Origin: Lacicoccus qingdaonensis
Lineage (GTDB): Bacteria; Bacillota; Bacilli; Staphylococcales; Salinicoccaceae
Direction of reading: 5' to 3'
Assembly (NCBI RefSeq): GCF_900101075.1
Contig: NZ_FNFY01000005.1
Coordinates: forward strand, 1 to 64,000
DNA: 64,000 nucleotides
Shown here in pieces: positions 1 to 7,447 of this stretch (position 1 is its first letter; each line of letters starts with the position of its first letter). A model generated the notes under the pieces. That model made no database searches, was not told the origin of the DNA, and saw nothing but the letters and a program-made list of their open reading frames with translations. Both the position numbers and the translations under genes were made by a program.

Positions 1-263
1 GTATTACTTGATTGAGGCTGCCAATTCAGTCCGCAATAATATTCCGACGTTTCGTGCGTACTATCAGAAAAAGAAAGCAGAAGTCCCCAAGCATCAACAC
101 AAAAGAGCCCTCGTCCTTACCGCAAGAAAACTTGTGCGTCTGGTGGATGTCCTACTACGCAACCACCAACTCTACATGCCGGAAAGGAGCGTGTAATTCG
201 GGCATAATATTGACTCGAATCCTTTCATCCAACGCCTAGGAAAAATGTGAAATTACGCTAGGC
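1..263 (+). mobile_element. Right end of an IS110-family insertion sequence (left part outside window)
   Basis: The window opens inside a transposase of IS110/IS116/IS902 type. About 65 bp after its stop codon there is an inverted repeat, GCCTAG at 234-239 and CTAGGC at 258-263, followed by AT-rich DNA. IS110 elements usually lack clear terminal inverted repeats, so the element boundary cannot be fixed from this side. The end at 263 is a guess based on that dyad. Confidence 0.6.
2..196 (+). CDS. IS110-family transposase, C-terminal fragment (5' end outside window)
   Basis: Reading frame 2 is open from the first base to TAA at 194-196 and gives about 64 residues beginning YYLIEAANSVRN. The stretch with EVPKHQHKRALVLTARK and the closing LLRNHQLYMPE are typical of the C-terminal end of IS110/IS116/IS902 transposases, which use a DEDD RuvC-like N-terminal domain and a serine-containing C-terminal domain. 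Only the last part of the C-terminal domain is present here. The missing N-terminus is due to the window edge, so nothing can be said about whether the element is intact. The transposase lies next to a lipid-synthesis gene pair on the other strand and shows no operon relation to it. Confidence 0.85.
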   Translation, partial: YYLIEAANSVRNNIPTFRAYYQKKKAEVPKHQHKRALVLTARKLVRLVDVLLRNHQLYMPERSV

Positions 264-349
264 TTATTTAAGTATGCTTTAAATCTGTGATTCAGTTGTC
301 GCCTCTACTGATGTTATGAATACATCAATTTGACTTAACACCACAAGTC

Positions 350-1288
350 TTAAAAGTAAAAGAATCGAGCAAAGTGAAAGAACAGCGGCGCCGTGTATGT
401 CAGTGAATCCACCCGGTCCAGTATGCCCCCGTGTCCCGGGATGATTGCAGAAGTATCTTTGATGTTCAAATCCCGTTTCAAGGAAGAAATGTTCACGTCA
501 CCGATAAATCCGGTCAGTCCGATGTAGAGCCCCGCAATAATACTGCCGGTCAAAGTGAACGGGGTGATCAGCGGTGCGAGCAGTACAGCAAGTACTGTCG
601 TTGTCAGCACTCCGCCGAGAAAGCCGGCCCATGTCTTATTCGGCGACACTTTGGGTAATATTTTTCTTTTGCCGAGTGTCTTGCCCCATAAAAACTGGGC
701 GACATCATTAGCCTGTGTCAGCACAACGAGGAATAACACGAGTCCTGCACCGAGCACGCTGTTCTCCTTGCCGGGCAGAACGAGCAGGTAGGCGAGGTGT
801 GACAGCCCGAAGACCATCAGCATCAATCCCCACTGTACGGAGGCGACAGACTGCAGAAAGTTCTTCGTTTCCCCGACGATGAGTGCCTGAATCGGAATGA
901 GCAGGAACATGTAGACAGGTATGAAGACGATGAACATGCCGTAAAATTCAAAGTATATGAATAAAAACTGAATTGGTATTGCGATATAGGACCAGAAAAT
1001 AACAAGACGGTGTGCACGGTTGAACGGTATCAGTGAAAAATATTCCTTTAATGCAAGGAACGACAGTATCCCCATGAATATCAGAGATATGGTCGAATGG
1101 ATTACGAGTGCGAAAGTGAAGATAAAAAACATGACCCACCATGATTTGATGCGTAGCATGACCTCATCCACCGTATGGGAGGGTTTCTGTTTCTTTAAAA
1201 CTAAAGTGATTGCGGTTGAAATGATTAATATTCCTACGATGCCGATAAGCACGTAGAGCACTTCATCTGTCAGTACATTGAAATTCAT
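350..1288 (-). CDS. CdsA-like phosphatidate cytidylyltransferase, membrane protein
   Basis: This 312-residue, very hydrophobic protein has about eight membrane segments and a C-terminal CdsA signature: SPNKTWAGFLGG near residue 215, GDVNISSLKRDLNIKD after it, and GHGGILDRVDSL near 287. The family makes CDP-diacylglycerol from CTP and phosphatidate. The start ATG overlaps the stop of the upstream CDP-alcohol phosphatidyltransferase gene by 4 bp (ATGA), so the two are translationally coupled. A housekeeping cdsA is normally found beside the undecaprenyl pyrophosphate synthase gene, so this is probably a second, specialised copy of the YnbB type paired with its own headgroup transferase. Family assignment is firm; the substrate is inferred. 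Confidence 0.85.
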   Translation of the reverse strand: MNFNVLTDEVLYVLIGIVGILIISTAITLVLKKQKPSHTVDEVMLRIKSWWVMFFIFTFALVIHSTISLIFMGILSFLALKEYFSLIPFNRAHRLVIFWSYIAIPIQFLFIYFEFYGMFIVFIPVYMFLLIPIQALIVGETKNFLQSVASVQWGLMLMVFGLSHLAYLLVLPGKENSVLGAGLVLFLVVLTQANDVAQFLWGKTLGKRKILPKVSPNKTWAGFLGGVLTTTVLAVLLAPLITPFTLTGSIIAGLYIGLTGFIGDVNISSLKRDLNIKDTSAIIPGHGGILDRVDSLTYTAPLFFHFARFFYF

Positions 1289-1890
1289 GCTTTCTCCTCC
1301 AATCCCTTTTTAACTCTCGTATATGTATTGATGACAATTAAAACCGAGGCGATCAGAAATACTATCCATAAATAGTGTGTGAGTGAATGCCAGAAGATCA
1401 GCAGCACAGATATCGCACCGATTAAAAATGCGCGGTCACTTTTACCCATCGGCCCGCTGTACTGTCTGACACCTGAAATATTTTCTCCCATCACGCCTGC
1501 CATCTCGCTGATGATGGATAACAGTATGAAGATCATCACGGTCACAGGATGCGGACTGACAACGAGTATGAAAGGCAGGAACAGAGCGGCATCACTGATG
1601 ACGTCCGTCAATTCATTCAAATATTTGCCGAGCCTCGACTGCAGGTTGAAATCTTTGGCGAGTACGCCGTCAATCGCGTTCAGTGCCATGCGCACAAACA
1701 TGAAAATCGGGAGGACAACATAAATCCAGGTCGATTCATAATTGAAATAAAAAAGCACACCAATCATTATTGAAAGAAGACATGCGAAAACTGTCACCTG
1801 GTTCGGTGTGATATTTATTTTGTGCAGGAAATTCACAATCGGTTTTAACAGCTGCTGAAATTTAGGTTTCAATTCATAAATGCTGATCAT
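1285..1890 (-). CDS. CDP-alcohol phosphatidyltransferase family protein, YnbA-like
   Basis: This is a 201-residue membrane protein with about six hydrophobic segments. The start at 1890 (MISIYELKPKF) was chosen because AGGAGG lies 10 bp upstream; an in-frame ATG at 1929 has no such site. The active-site region reads NAIDGVLAK followed by GKYLNELTDVISD. It keeps the second and fourth aspartates of the usual DxxDGxxAR-GxxxDxxxD motif, but has Asn at the first and third positions and Lys for Arg. The family moves a phosphoalcohol onto, or displaces CMP from, a CDP-alcohol lipid. It overlaps the CdsA-like gene, which would supply CDP-diacylglycerol. The actual headgroup made is unknown. Confidence 0.8.
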   Translation of the reverse strand: MISIYELKPKFQQLLKPIVNFLHKINITPNQVTVFACLLSIMIGVLFYFNYESTWIYVVLPIFMFVRMALNAIDGVLAKDFNLQSRLGKYLNELTDVISDAALFLPFILVVSPHPVTVMIFILLSIISEMAGVMGENISGVRQYSGPMGKSDRAFLIGAISVLLIFWHSLTHYLWIVFLIASVLIVINTYTRVKKGLEEKA

Positions 1891-1954
1891 GATAAAATCG
1901 CCTCCTGATATAATTATCATATTACACAATGTGAAATTTTACGACAATAAAAAT

Positions 1955-1990
1955 ATGCCCGGAGGAGAAATAAGGTTCTCGTCCGGGCAT
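1955..1990 (-). terminator. Rho-independent terminator after the small membrane protein gene
   Basis: ATGCCCGGA at 1955-1963 pairs with TCCGGGCAT at 1982-1990, with an inner GAGAA/TTCTC extension. On the minus strand the hairpin is followed by ATTTTTATTG. It separates the 75-residue gene from the lipid gene pair downstream. Confidence 0.7.
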
Positions 1991-1998
1991 AATGCCTG

Positions 1999-2226
1999 TT
2001 ATGAAATTTTTCCAACTATCCATCTGCCGAGATGTTTGCTGATAAACAGGGACAATATGAACATCACGCCGATATTAAGTATGTGGAGTACCATCGCCCA
2101 GTTAATATTCGGTGTGATAAAAGTTAAAATATAGGCTGATGTTACATACAGCAGCGCGAATACTGTAATGAAAGTTATGAATTTGACTATCAATGCATTT
2201 AAATGTGCACGTGACAAAATGATCAC
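1999..2226 (-). CDS. Small two-helix membrane protein of unknown function
   Basis: The frame encodes up to 75 residues with two strong hydrophobic segments (roughly 10-35 and 43-65) and short basic ends (HLNALIVKF at the start, KHLGRWIVGKIS at the end). The first half loosely recalls small YndM/DUF2512-like membrane proteins, but I cannot confirm this. The first codon is GTG at 2226. A TTG three codons later sits behind GGGTGATC, which matches the anti-Shine-Dalgarno region, so the true start may be there. It has its own extended -10 promoter upstream and a terminator after it, so it appears to be a single-gene transcript. Confidence 0.6.
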   Translation of the reverse strand: MIILSRAHLNALIVKFITFITVFALLYVTSAYILTFITPNINWAMVLHILNIGVMFILSLFISKHLGRWIVGKIS

Positions 2227-2252
2227 CCGGCCCGCAATTTGTATTTATGAAT

Positions 2253-2261
2253 ATTATATCA
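2253..2261 (-). promoter_or_regulatory. Extended -10 promoter for the 75-residue membrane protein gene
   Basis: On the minus strand the sequence reads TGATATAAT, an extended -10 element (TGnTATAAT). The expected transcript start lies about 20 bp before the start codon. No good -35 box is visible, which is normal for extended -10 promoters. Confidence 0.45.
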
Positions 2262-2319
2262 GACAGAAGTGATGGCAGATGACTGAGATTTGACGAAACA
2301 TGAACAGCTCCGAAGTTTT

Positions 2320-2922
2320 TTATCCGGAATCTCTGGACGACTTGGCTTTTATAAAAATTGCCAGCAGAATTATCGGCAGTGCAATAAGCGTCAGGTACTG
2401 CAGAACCCAATCTGTAATCTCAGACATCACACCAAAAGGGCTTAAAATTCTGGCCAGGGAATAGACGCCGAGAATAATGAAAATGAAGCGGTTGATCCAG
2501 GAGTCCGATGTAAACAGGAAAAATATCGCCAGAGCAAGTACCACTGTGAAAATGCCGACGACGACCAGATTGATTGCGGATGATTCCAGGTCAATCATGT
2601 AAAAAGGTTCGAAATAGTCATGTAATGAAAAGATGATGATCAATTTAGCGGCTGCAAACAATATTAAAAAGCCCACGGTCGGCAGCATGTCATTTTTAGC
2701 CGGTTTCTCCTTCTGTGCTGTAATCCCCTTTTTTGCAAGCGGCACCATGGCGATAATCAGGAATGGAACAGTGAGTAAAAGCCAGCTGACGGTGAACCGT
2801 GAAAAGATGATGAGCACCAGCATGTAGAAAAATATGAAGTATATATGAAAAAGTGAGACAGTTATCCAGAATTCTTTTTTACTCTTTAAGTTTCCATTAT
2901 TTTCAGATTGTAATTCTGTCAT
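2320..2922 (-). CDS. Integral membrane protein of unknown function
   Basis: This 200-residue protein starts with a polar, charged leader (MTELQSENNGNLKSKKEF). About six hydrophobic segments follow, and the tail is short and basic (KAKSSRDSG). A polar loop, KKGITAQKEKPAKND, separates the first two helices from the rest. AGGGGGC lies 5-6 bp before ATG, so the start is well supported. I do not recognise the family. It is convergent with nothing and lies back to back with the luciferase-like gene, so the 157 bp between 2922 and 3080 must hold two divergent promoters. Confidence 0.7.
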   Translation of the reverse strand: MTELQSENNGNLKSKKEFWITVSLFHIYFIFFYMLVLIIFSRFTVSWLLLTVPFLIIAMVPLAKKGITAQKEKPAKNDMLPTVGFLILFAAAKLIIIFSLHDYFEPFYMIDLESSAINLVVVGIFTVVLALAIFFLFTSDSWINRFIFIILGVYSLARILSPFGVMSEITDWVLQYLTLIALPIILLAIFIKAKSSRDSG

Positions 2923-3079
2923 GCCAAGCCCCCTTTATTTTATAAACTTAATACTATGAGAATATAGTATTTGTTTTCCAAAGTAAATCAGGCAGTAAAA
3001 TTGAATGGGACTCAAACAACTGATACCATAATTGCTAATTTGAAAATTAACTGGATGACGATCGAAAGGATGGGTTTAA

Positions 3080-4072
3080 ATGAAATTGAGCGTATTGGAC
3101 CAGGCGCCGGTGACGATAGGGAATAAGTCTGCGGATGCTCTGGTTAAAGCGGAAGAGCTTGCGGTATTGGTGGATAAACTGGGATACCACCGGATGTGGA
3201 TGGCTGAACACCACGGCACAAAATCGCATGTGAGCTCTGCCCCGGAAGTCGCAGCTGCAAGACTCGCGGCCAAGACTGAAAATATCAGAATCGGTACAGG
3301 CGGCGTCATGATGATGCACTACTCACCGCTGAAACTGGCTGAAGTGTTTAAAACCCTCAGTGCGTTTTCTCCGGGCAGAATTGATTTCGGTGTCGGCCGG
3401 GCTCCGGGCGGCGATCATTTTGCAATGTACGCACTTGCACAGGGCAGGCAGCCGAAGATGGATGATATGTATGATAAGTTTGAAATCACCATGCAGCTGA
3501 TCAGTGATGAAGTGCCGGAAGGCAGGCTTTACGGCTCGACACCTGCGTTCCCTGCCAATGTTGTACTGCCGGAAGCATGGATGCTTGGTTCGACCGGAAA
3601 CAGTGCAATCCAGACAGCAGAAATGGGAGCGGGCTATTCATTTGCACAATTCTTCAACGGTGAACTGTCGAAAGAAATCCTCGATATATATAAAGAGAGG
3701 TTCAAACCGTCCGCATTGATGGAAAAACCTGAAATCAACGTATCCTATATGGTGACGACCGCTGAAACTAAAGAGGAAGCTGAATATGAAGCACTGCCAT
3801 ATGACATTTCAAGGCTGATGCTGCAACAGGGGCGCATTGCCCAGACGATGACACCTGAAGAGGCACAAAATTATCCACTCAGTGAACTCGATAAGATGAG
3901 CATCAGGGAAGGGCGTAAGCTGCATCTGGTAGGATCTGCAAAAGAAGTTGCAGAGCAGCTTAAAGATGAACAGGAAATGTACGGTTTTGAAGAGGCGATG
4001 ATCTGCAGCATTCCGCATTCACAGGAGAAACGTCTTAATGTTTACAGATTATTGGCAAAAGAACTTTTATAA
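3080..4072 (+). CDS. LLM-class flavin-dependent oxidoreductase (bacterial luciferase-like)
   Basis: This 330-residue protein has the layout of the group-1 'luciferase-like' monooxygenases related to YhbW/MsnO8. The strand MKLSVLDQAPV comes first, the RMWMAEHHG motif is near residue 38, TGGVMMMHYSPLKLAEVF near 74, and GRIDFGVGRAPGG near 100. Family members are TIM barrels that use reduced FMN supplied by a partner reductase to oxidise an organic substrate. No bioluminescence is implied. The gene is alone, behind GAAAGGATGGG, and is closed by a strong terminator. The substrate is unknown. Confidence 0.85.
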   Translation: MKLSVLDQAPVTIGNKSADALVKAEELAVLVDKLGYHRMWMAEHHGTKSHVSSAPEVAAARLAAKTENIRIGTGGVMMMHYSPLKLAEVFKTLSAFSPGRIDFGVGRAPGGDHFAMYALAQGRQPKMDDMYDKFEITMQLISDEVPEGRLYGSTPAFPANVVLPEAWMLGSTGNSAIQTAEMGAGYSFAQFFNGELSKEILDIYKERFKPSALMEKPEINVSYMVTTAETKEEAEYEALPYDISRLMLQQGRIAQTMTPEEAQNYPLSELDKMSIREGRKLHLVGSAKEVAEQLKDEQEMYGFEEAMICSIPHSQEKRLNVYRLLAKELL

Positions 4073-4081
4073 GCATTAAAA

Positions 4082-4108
4082 ACAGTGCTGGAGTGCACTG
4101 TTTTTTTT
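4082..4108 (+). terminator. Rho-independent terminator of the luciferase-like gene
   Basis: ACAGTGC pairs with GCACTGT across a short loop and runs into eight T residues, starting 10 bp after the stop codon. Confidence 0.85.
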
Positions 4109-4172
4109 ATTGTGAAAACATTTGGTATACTAAAGGTGATGCAAATTCAAAAATTGGAAAGGGGACATTAAA

Positions 4173-4649
4173 ATGTGGGTGGATTATAATACTGATGACA
4201 ATAATGCATATCAGACGATAGAAATAGAAATCGATGCGACGGCAGAAAATATATTTTATTATATAAGCACTGCAGAGGGGATCAGACAATGGTTCCCAGA
4301 GCTCTCTTTTGACGATGAGCCAAGACCGGAAAAATTGGTCTTCACTCTTGGAGATGACGACTGGGAGTACATGGATGTGCTGGAGTTCAGTGATAAGAAG
4401 AGGATCATTTTCACATGGGACGCCGGTGATATCCAGATGGAACTTGATGAGGTTGATGACGGCAGGACTGTGCTGATGCTCAAAGAAAGACTGCCACTCA
4501 CATTTGAGGGTATCGCGCGTGACTTTACAGGATGGTATTTCCAGGCTCAGAATATCAGGAAGATTTCTGAAACAGGGGAGCCGGAGGCGCTGGATCAGGA
4601 AGCTTTTAAGCAGCAGCAAGCGGCTATAAAGGAAGAGTTGGGATTATAG
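4173..4649 (+). CDS. SRPBCC / AHSA1-type START-like domain protein
   Basis: The 158-residue product contains one helix-grip fold domain. The N-terminal strand YQTIEIEIDATAENIFYYIS leads into the EGIRQWFPE helix that typifies AHSA1/SRPBCC proteins, and a long amphipathic C-terminal helix closes the pocket. Such domains bind small hydrophobic ligands or act as Hsp90 co-chaperone-like modules. In Staphylococcaceae, proteins of this type are commonly annotated only as SRPBCC domain proteins. GAAAGGGGAC lies 7 bp before ATG. The hairpin repeat array follows directly after the stop codon. Function cannot be inferred further. Confidence 0.75.
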   Translation: MWVDYNTDDNNAYQTIEIEIDATAENIFYYISTAEGIRQWFPELSFDDEPRPEKLVFTLGDDDWEYMDVLEFSDKKRIIFTWDAGDIQMELDEVDDGRTVLMLKERLPLTFEGIARDFTGWYFQAQNIRKISETGEPEALDQEAFKQQQAAIKEELGL

Positions 4650-4656
4650 TTAAATA

Positions 4657-4859
4657 AAGTGGATTGTCAGTCACTGAGGGTGCTGAGTGACTGAATTAAG
4701 TGGATTGTCGGTCACTGGGAGTGCTGAGTGACTGAATTAAGTGGATTGTCAGTCACTGGGAGTGCTGAGTGACTGAATTAAGTGAGCTGCCGGTCACTGG
4801 GAATAACGTGTGACTGATAATCATACTTTATCGGTCACCCGGCTGACTCAGTGACTTAT
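4657..4859 (+). repeat. Tandem array of 41-bp hairpin-forming repeats (three good, two degenerate copies)
   Basis: Units beginning AAGTGGATTGTC start at 4657, 4698, 4739 and, diverged, 4780, so the period is exactly 41 bp. Each unit has a stem-loop: left arm TCAGTCACT or TCGGTCACT at 4667-4675, 4708-4716 and 4749-4757; right arm AGTGACTGA at 4686-4694, 4727-4735 and 4768-4776; loop 10 nt. The A-to-G change in copy 2 keeps a G-U pair. A fourth hairpin pairs 4791-4797 with 4810-4816, and a weaker fifth pairs 4833-4838 with 4851-4856. The period is not a multiple of 3 and all frames are broken, so it is not coding. Confidence 0.9.
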
Positions 4860-5020
4860 ATATTCGTATAATTTCATTCGAACCTAATGATCAAAGTAAG
4901 AAAAAGAGACAGATGACAATAATATCAAAATAAATGAGTAATTAGTTCCTTTACGGGTATTATCACCCATAAAAAGCAAAATAAAATAAATCAAAATCCC
5001 CATTTTCCTCCTAATACATT
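4860..5020. other. AT-rich spacer before the NERD gene
   Basis: Together with the repeat array this makes a gene-free stretch of about 370 bp between the SRPBCC and NERD genes. Apart from the repeats, the part from 4860 to 5020 is very AT-rich and contains no convincing open frame. A short dyad with GGGTATTATCACCC is present at about 4956-4969. No clear -35/-10 pair could be picked out with confidence. Confidence 0.5.
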
Positions 5021-5992
5021 ATGAGGAGATTTTTTTATGTCCAAAATAATAAAGGGGATGATTTTATTTTTCTGACGGAGCGCAGCAAATCAAATGAATT
5101 GAAGTATCTGGAAGCTTTATCAATCAGAGCACAGCTGACAGAGACGGAGTCGAAAACACTGAACAGATTACAGAAAGGTTTCGAAGGTGAAAAGCGATAT
5201 GACAAGATTTTTGATGAAGCAGGACACGATAAAATCAGCATTTTCAGAGATATCTGGATAAAAGCAGATAAATCTTTGACTCAAATTGACAGTTTGATTG
5301 TCAGTGATGATGTAGTTGTTATCAATGAGATTAAAAATTACAGCGGGCAGTATACTTATGAAAATAATGTATGGCATGTTGGAAATATTCAAATATCGGA
5401 TGATCCCATCATTCAGTCTAAAAGAGCGAGTTCCAAACTGATAAAAATATTCAGGGAAAATCATACGAATGTCACTGTGGATTCCAATGTGATATTTCCA
5501 AATCCTTATTTTATACTCACAACAAATGATGAGTTCTGCAATGCATCTGTGATAAAAAGAGACAGACTTAAAATATACATGAGGTCTTTGAACCGCTTAT
5601 CTTCCGGAAGAGATTCCCATGAGGTTGTGCAATTGATTGAATCATACAGTGTTCCCGAGCCTCTCCATCGTACAGGCACAGAATTCAGCCGTCTCAAAAC
5701 AGGAAGATATTGCGTCCATTGCAATGCATATGAACTTGACAGTTACAGGGGTTTTACAATCTGCAGAAATTGCCACGGCAGAATGAGCAATAAACTGCAC
5801 GTGTTGACTGCGGTGCGCGATTTTCAACTGTTGTTTCATAATGGACAGATTACAACTGCCGTCATCCAAAAGATATTAAACGGAGAAATTTCATATTCGA
5901 CAATTCAGAGAAATCTAAGAACGTATTGTACTCCGGTTGATCATGGCAGGTCCAGAACTTATGTAATGCAGGATAAAAGCCCGATTGTTTGA
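5021..5992 (+). CDS. NERD (nuclease-related) domain protein with C-terminal zinc-ribbon-like module; 5' end doubtful
   Basis: The open frame gives 323 residues. The N-terminal part has the usual start of Staphylococcaceae NERD proteins (LTERSKSNELKYLEAL, then KGFEGEKRYDKIFDE). The nuclease-like core follows, with QIDSLIVSDDVVVINEIKNYSGQY near residues 88-110. The C-terminal third has two CxxC/CxxCH pairs (CVHC and CRNCHG, near 232-252), likely a zinc ribbon. ATG at 5021 has no Shine-Dalgarno site. A strong GAGGAG at 5023-5028 instead serves ATG at 5037, which is in another frame and stops after 12 codons. One extra T in the run at 5067-5071 would join that start to the NERD frame. It may be a frameshifted gene, or it may use a non-ATG start. 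AT-rich codon use suggests transfer. Confidence 0.7.
   Translation: MRRFFYVQNNKGDDFIFLTERSKSNELKYLEALSIRAQLTETESKTLNRLQKGFEGEKRYDKIFDEAGHDKISIFRDIWIKADKSLTQIDSLIVSDDVVVINEIKNYSGQYTYENNVWHVGNIQISDDPIIQSKRASSKLIKIFRENHTNVTVDSNVIFPNPYFILTTNDEFCNASVIKRDRLKIYMRSLNRLSSGRDSHEVVQLIESYSVPEPLHRTGTEFSRLKTGRYCVHCNAYELDSYRGFTICRNCHGRMSNKLHVLTAVRDFQLLFHNGQITTAVIQKILNGEISYSTIQRNLRTYCTPVDHGRSRTYVMQDKSPIV
5037..5075 (+). other. Short reading frame with strong ribosome binding site overlapping the NERD gene start
   Basis: GAGGAG at 5023-5028 stands 8 bp before ATG at 5037. The frame MSKIIKGMILFF ends with TGA at 5073-5075. It is either a tiny leader frame or, more likely, the displaced true start of the NERD gene. 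Adding one T at 5067-5071 gives a continuous read-through into FLTERSK. Confidence 0.5.
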
Positions 5993-6048
5993 TATCACAT
6001 CTGGTCAGATTTACACTGGGTGGACAATATGCAGATGGAGGCGGAAAT

Positions 6049-7053
6049 ATGAAAAATGAACAGATCGTCCTGGCCAAGCGTCCGGAAGGTATTCCCGGCG
6101 ATGATATATTCAGATTTGAAGAGACAGAAGTCCAGGAACCGGCAGAAGGTGAAGTGACAGTAAAAAGCATTTATGTTTCTGTAGACCCTTATATGAGAGG
6201 CCGCATGTCTGCGGGAAAATCATATACGAAGCCGTTTGAAGTAGGCGCCCCGATGGGTGGACATGTCGTCGGAAAAATTGAGAAATCCAATGCTGAGGGA
6301 TTCGAAGAAGGCAAGTATGTCAAAGGTATAATGGGGTGGCAGCGCTATGCCACAGTGCCTGCTGATCACCTGTCTAAAATTTCGAATACTGAACTGCCCC
6401 TGCACTTGTATTTGAGCACGCTCGGCATGCCCGGCCAGACTGCGTATCACGGTCTGCTGAAAATCGGTAAACCTGAGAAAGGGGAAACTGTTGTCGTGTC
6501 GGCGGCATCCGGCGCAGTCGGTTCGGTTGTCGGCCAGATTGCGAAGATTAAAGGTGCCAGAGTCGTCGGTATCGCCGGTGGTGACGAAAAGACAAAATAT
6601 TTAACGGAAACACTCGGGTTTGACGCGAGTGTCGATTATAAATCGGATGATTTCGGTGAACAGCTGGAGGACGCACTTTCTGAAGGTGTAGATGTTTATT
6701 TTGAAAATGTCGGCGGACCTGTTTCGGATGAAGTGTTCAAGCATCTGAATAAATTCTCGAGAATAGTGGTATGCGGGGCAATCTCCGCTTACAACAACCC
6801 GTCGGAAGACATTGGGCCGAGAATCCAGTCGACATTGATCAAGACACAGACGTTGATGCAGGGATTTATCGTCGGCAATTATGCTGACGATTTTGAGAAT
6901 GCTGACCGGCAGCTGTCGGAATGGATCAATGAAGGCAAAATTCATACTGAAGTGTCGATTGATGAAGGATTTGAAAATCTCCCTTCAGCATTCAGAAAAC
7001 TGTTTGACGGTTCGAACTTTGGCAAGCAGATAGTGAAGGTTGCAGACGAATAA
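6049..7053 (+). CDS. NADP-dependent oxidoreductase, YfmJ/CurA-like (medium-chain reductase superfamily)
   Basis: The product is 334 residues from MKNEQIVLAKRPEG. The start at 6049 was chosen because GGAGGCGG precedes it by 6 bp; the open frame continues upstream into the end of the NERD gene without a ribosome binding site. Features are VDPYMRGRM near residue 44, the Rossmann motif SAASGAVGSVVGQ near 150, and YFENVGGPVSD near 220. These match zinc-free prostaglandin reductase/leukotriene dehydrogenase-like enzymes such as B. subtilis YfmJ and E. coli CurA, which reduce activated C=C bonds with NADPH. The natural substrate is unknown. A convergent terminator follows. Confidence 0.88.
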   Translation: MKNEQIVLAKRPEGIPGDDIFRFEETEVQEPAEGEVTVKSIYVSVDPYMRGRMSAGKSYTKPFEVGAPMGGHVVGKIEKSNAEGFEEGKYVKGIMGWQRYATVPADHLSKISNTELPLHLYLSTLGMPGQTAYHGLLKIGKPEKGETVVVSAASGAVGSVVGQIAKIKGARVVGIAGGDEKTKYLTETLGFDASVDYKSDDFGEQLEDALSEGVDVYFENVGGPVSDEVFKHLNKFSRIVVCGAISAYNNPSEDIGPRIQSTLIKTQTLMQGFIVGNYADDFENADRQLSEWINEGKIHTEVSIDEGFENLPSAFRKLFDGSNFGKQIVKVADE

Positions 7054-7071
7054 TAATTTGTGAATTAAAAT

Positions 7072-7115
7072 AAACTGCTCACCTGTGGAGGTATTTCCCC
7101 GTGGGTGAGCAGTTT
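7072..7115. terminator. Bidirectional hairpin between convergent yfmJ-like and SMR genes
   Basis: AAACTGCTCACC at 7072-7083 is fully complementary to GGTGAGCAGTTT at 7104-7115. Both flanks are A/T-rich but neither has a long T run, so termination strength is uncertain. Confidence 0.6.
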
Positions 7116-7132
7116 GTGTATTCTGACGCATA

Positions 7133-7447
7133 TCAGCTGATCGCTTTCAGACCGACTGCGCTGCCTATGATCAAAGCGATGAAGAATATTCTCGGGAAAT
7201 TTTTCGGTTCATTATAGAACAGCATACCGAGAATGGCGCCGCCTGCTGCGCCGATGCCCGTCCAGACGGCATAGGCGGTACTCATTGCAATCTCATTCAT
7301 AGCAATTGTGAGAGAGATGAAACTGAGAGCGAAAAAGAATAATATTCCGACTAAGGATTTCTTTGTTCTGTTATGTGTATAAACATTAATGGAGTTAACG
7401 CCGAGCATTTCGAAAATACCTGCAAAAATCAATAATATCCATGCCAT
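7133..7447 (-). CDS. ykkD: SMR-family guanidinium exporter subunit (YkkD-like)
   Basis: This 104-residue protein has four hydrophobic helices and the conserved membrane glutamate of small multidrug resistance transporters (FAGIFEMLGV, Glu13). STAYAVWTGIGAAGGAILGM in the third helix matches the Gdx/SugE branch. Its ATG overlaps the last base of the stop codon of the first SMR gene (TAATG). SMR proteins work as dual-topology dimers, and paired genes such as ykkC-ykkD make hetero-oligomers. Because a guanidine-I riboswitch precedes the pair, guanidinium export driven by protons is the likely role. That role is established for SMR proteins under this riboswitch class and inferred here. Confidence 0.87.
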   Translation of the reverse strand: MAWILLIFAGIFEMLGVNSINVYTHNRTKKSLVGILFFFALSFISLTIAMNEIAMSTAYAVWTGIGAAGGAILGMLFYNEPKNFPRIFFIALIIGSAVGLKAIS

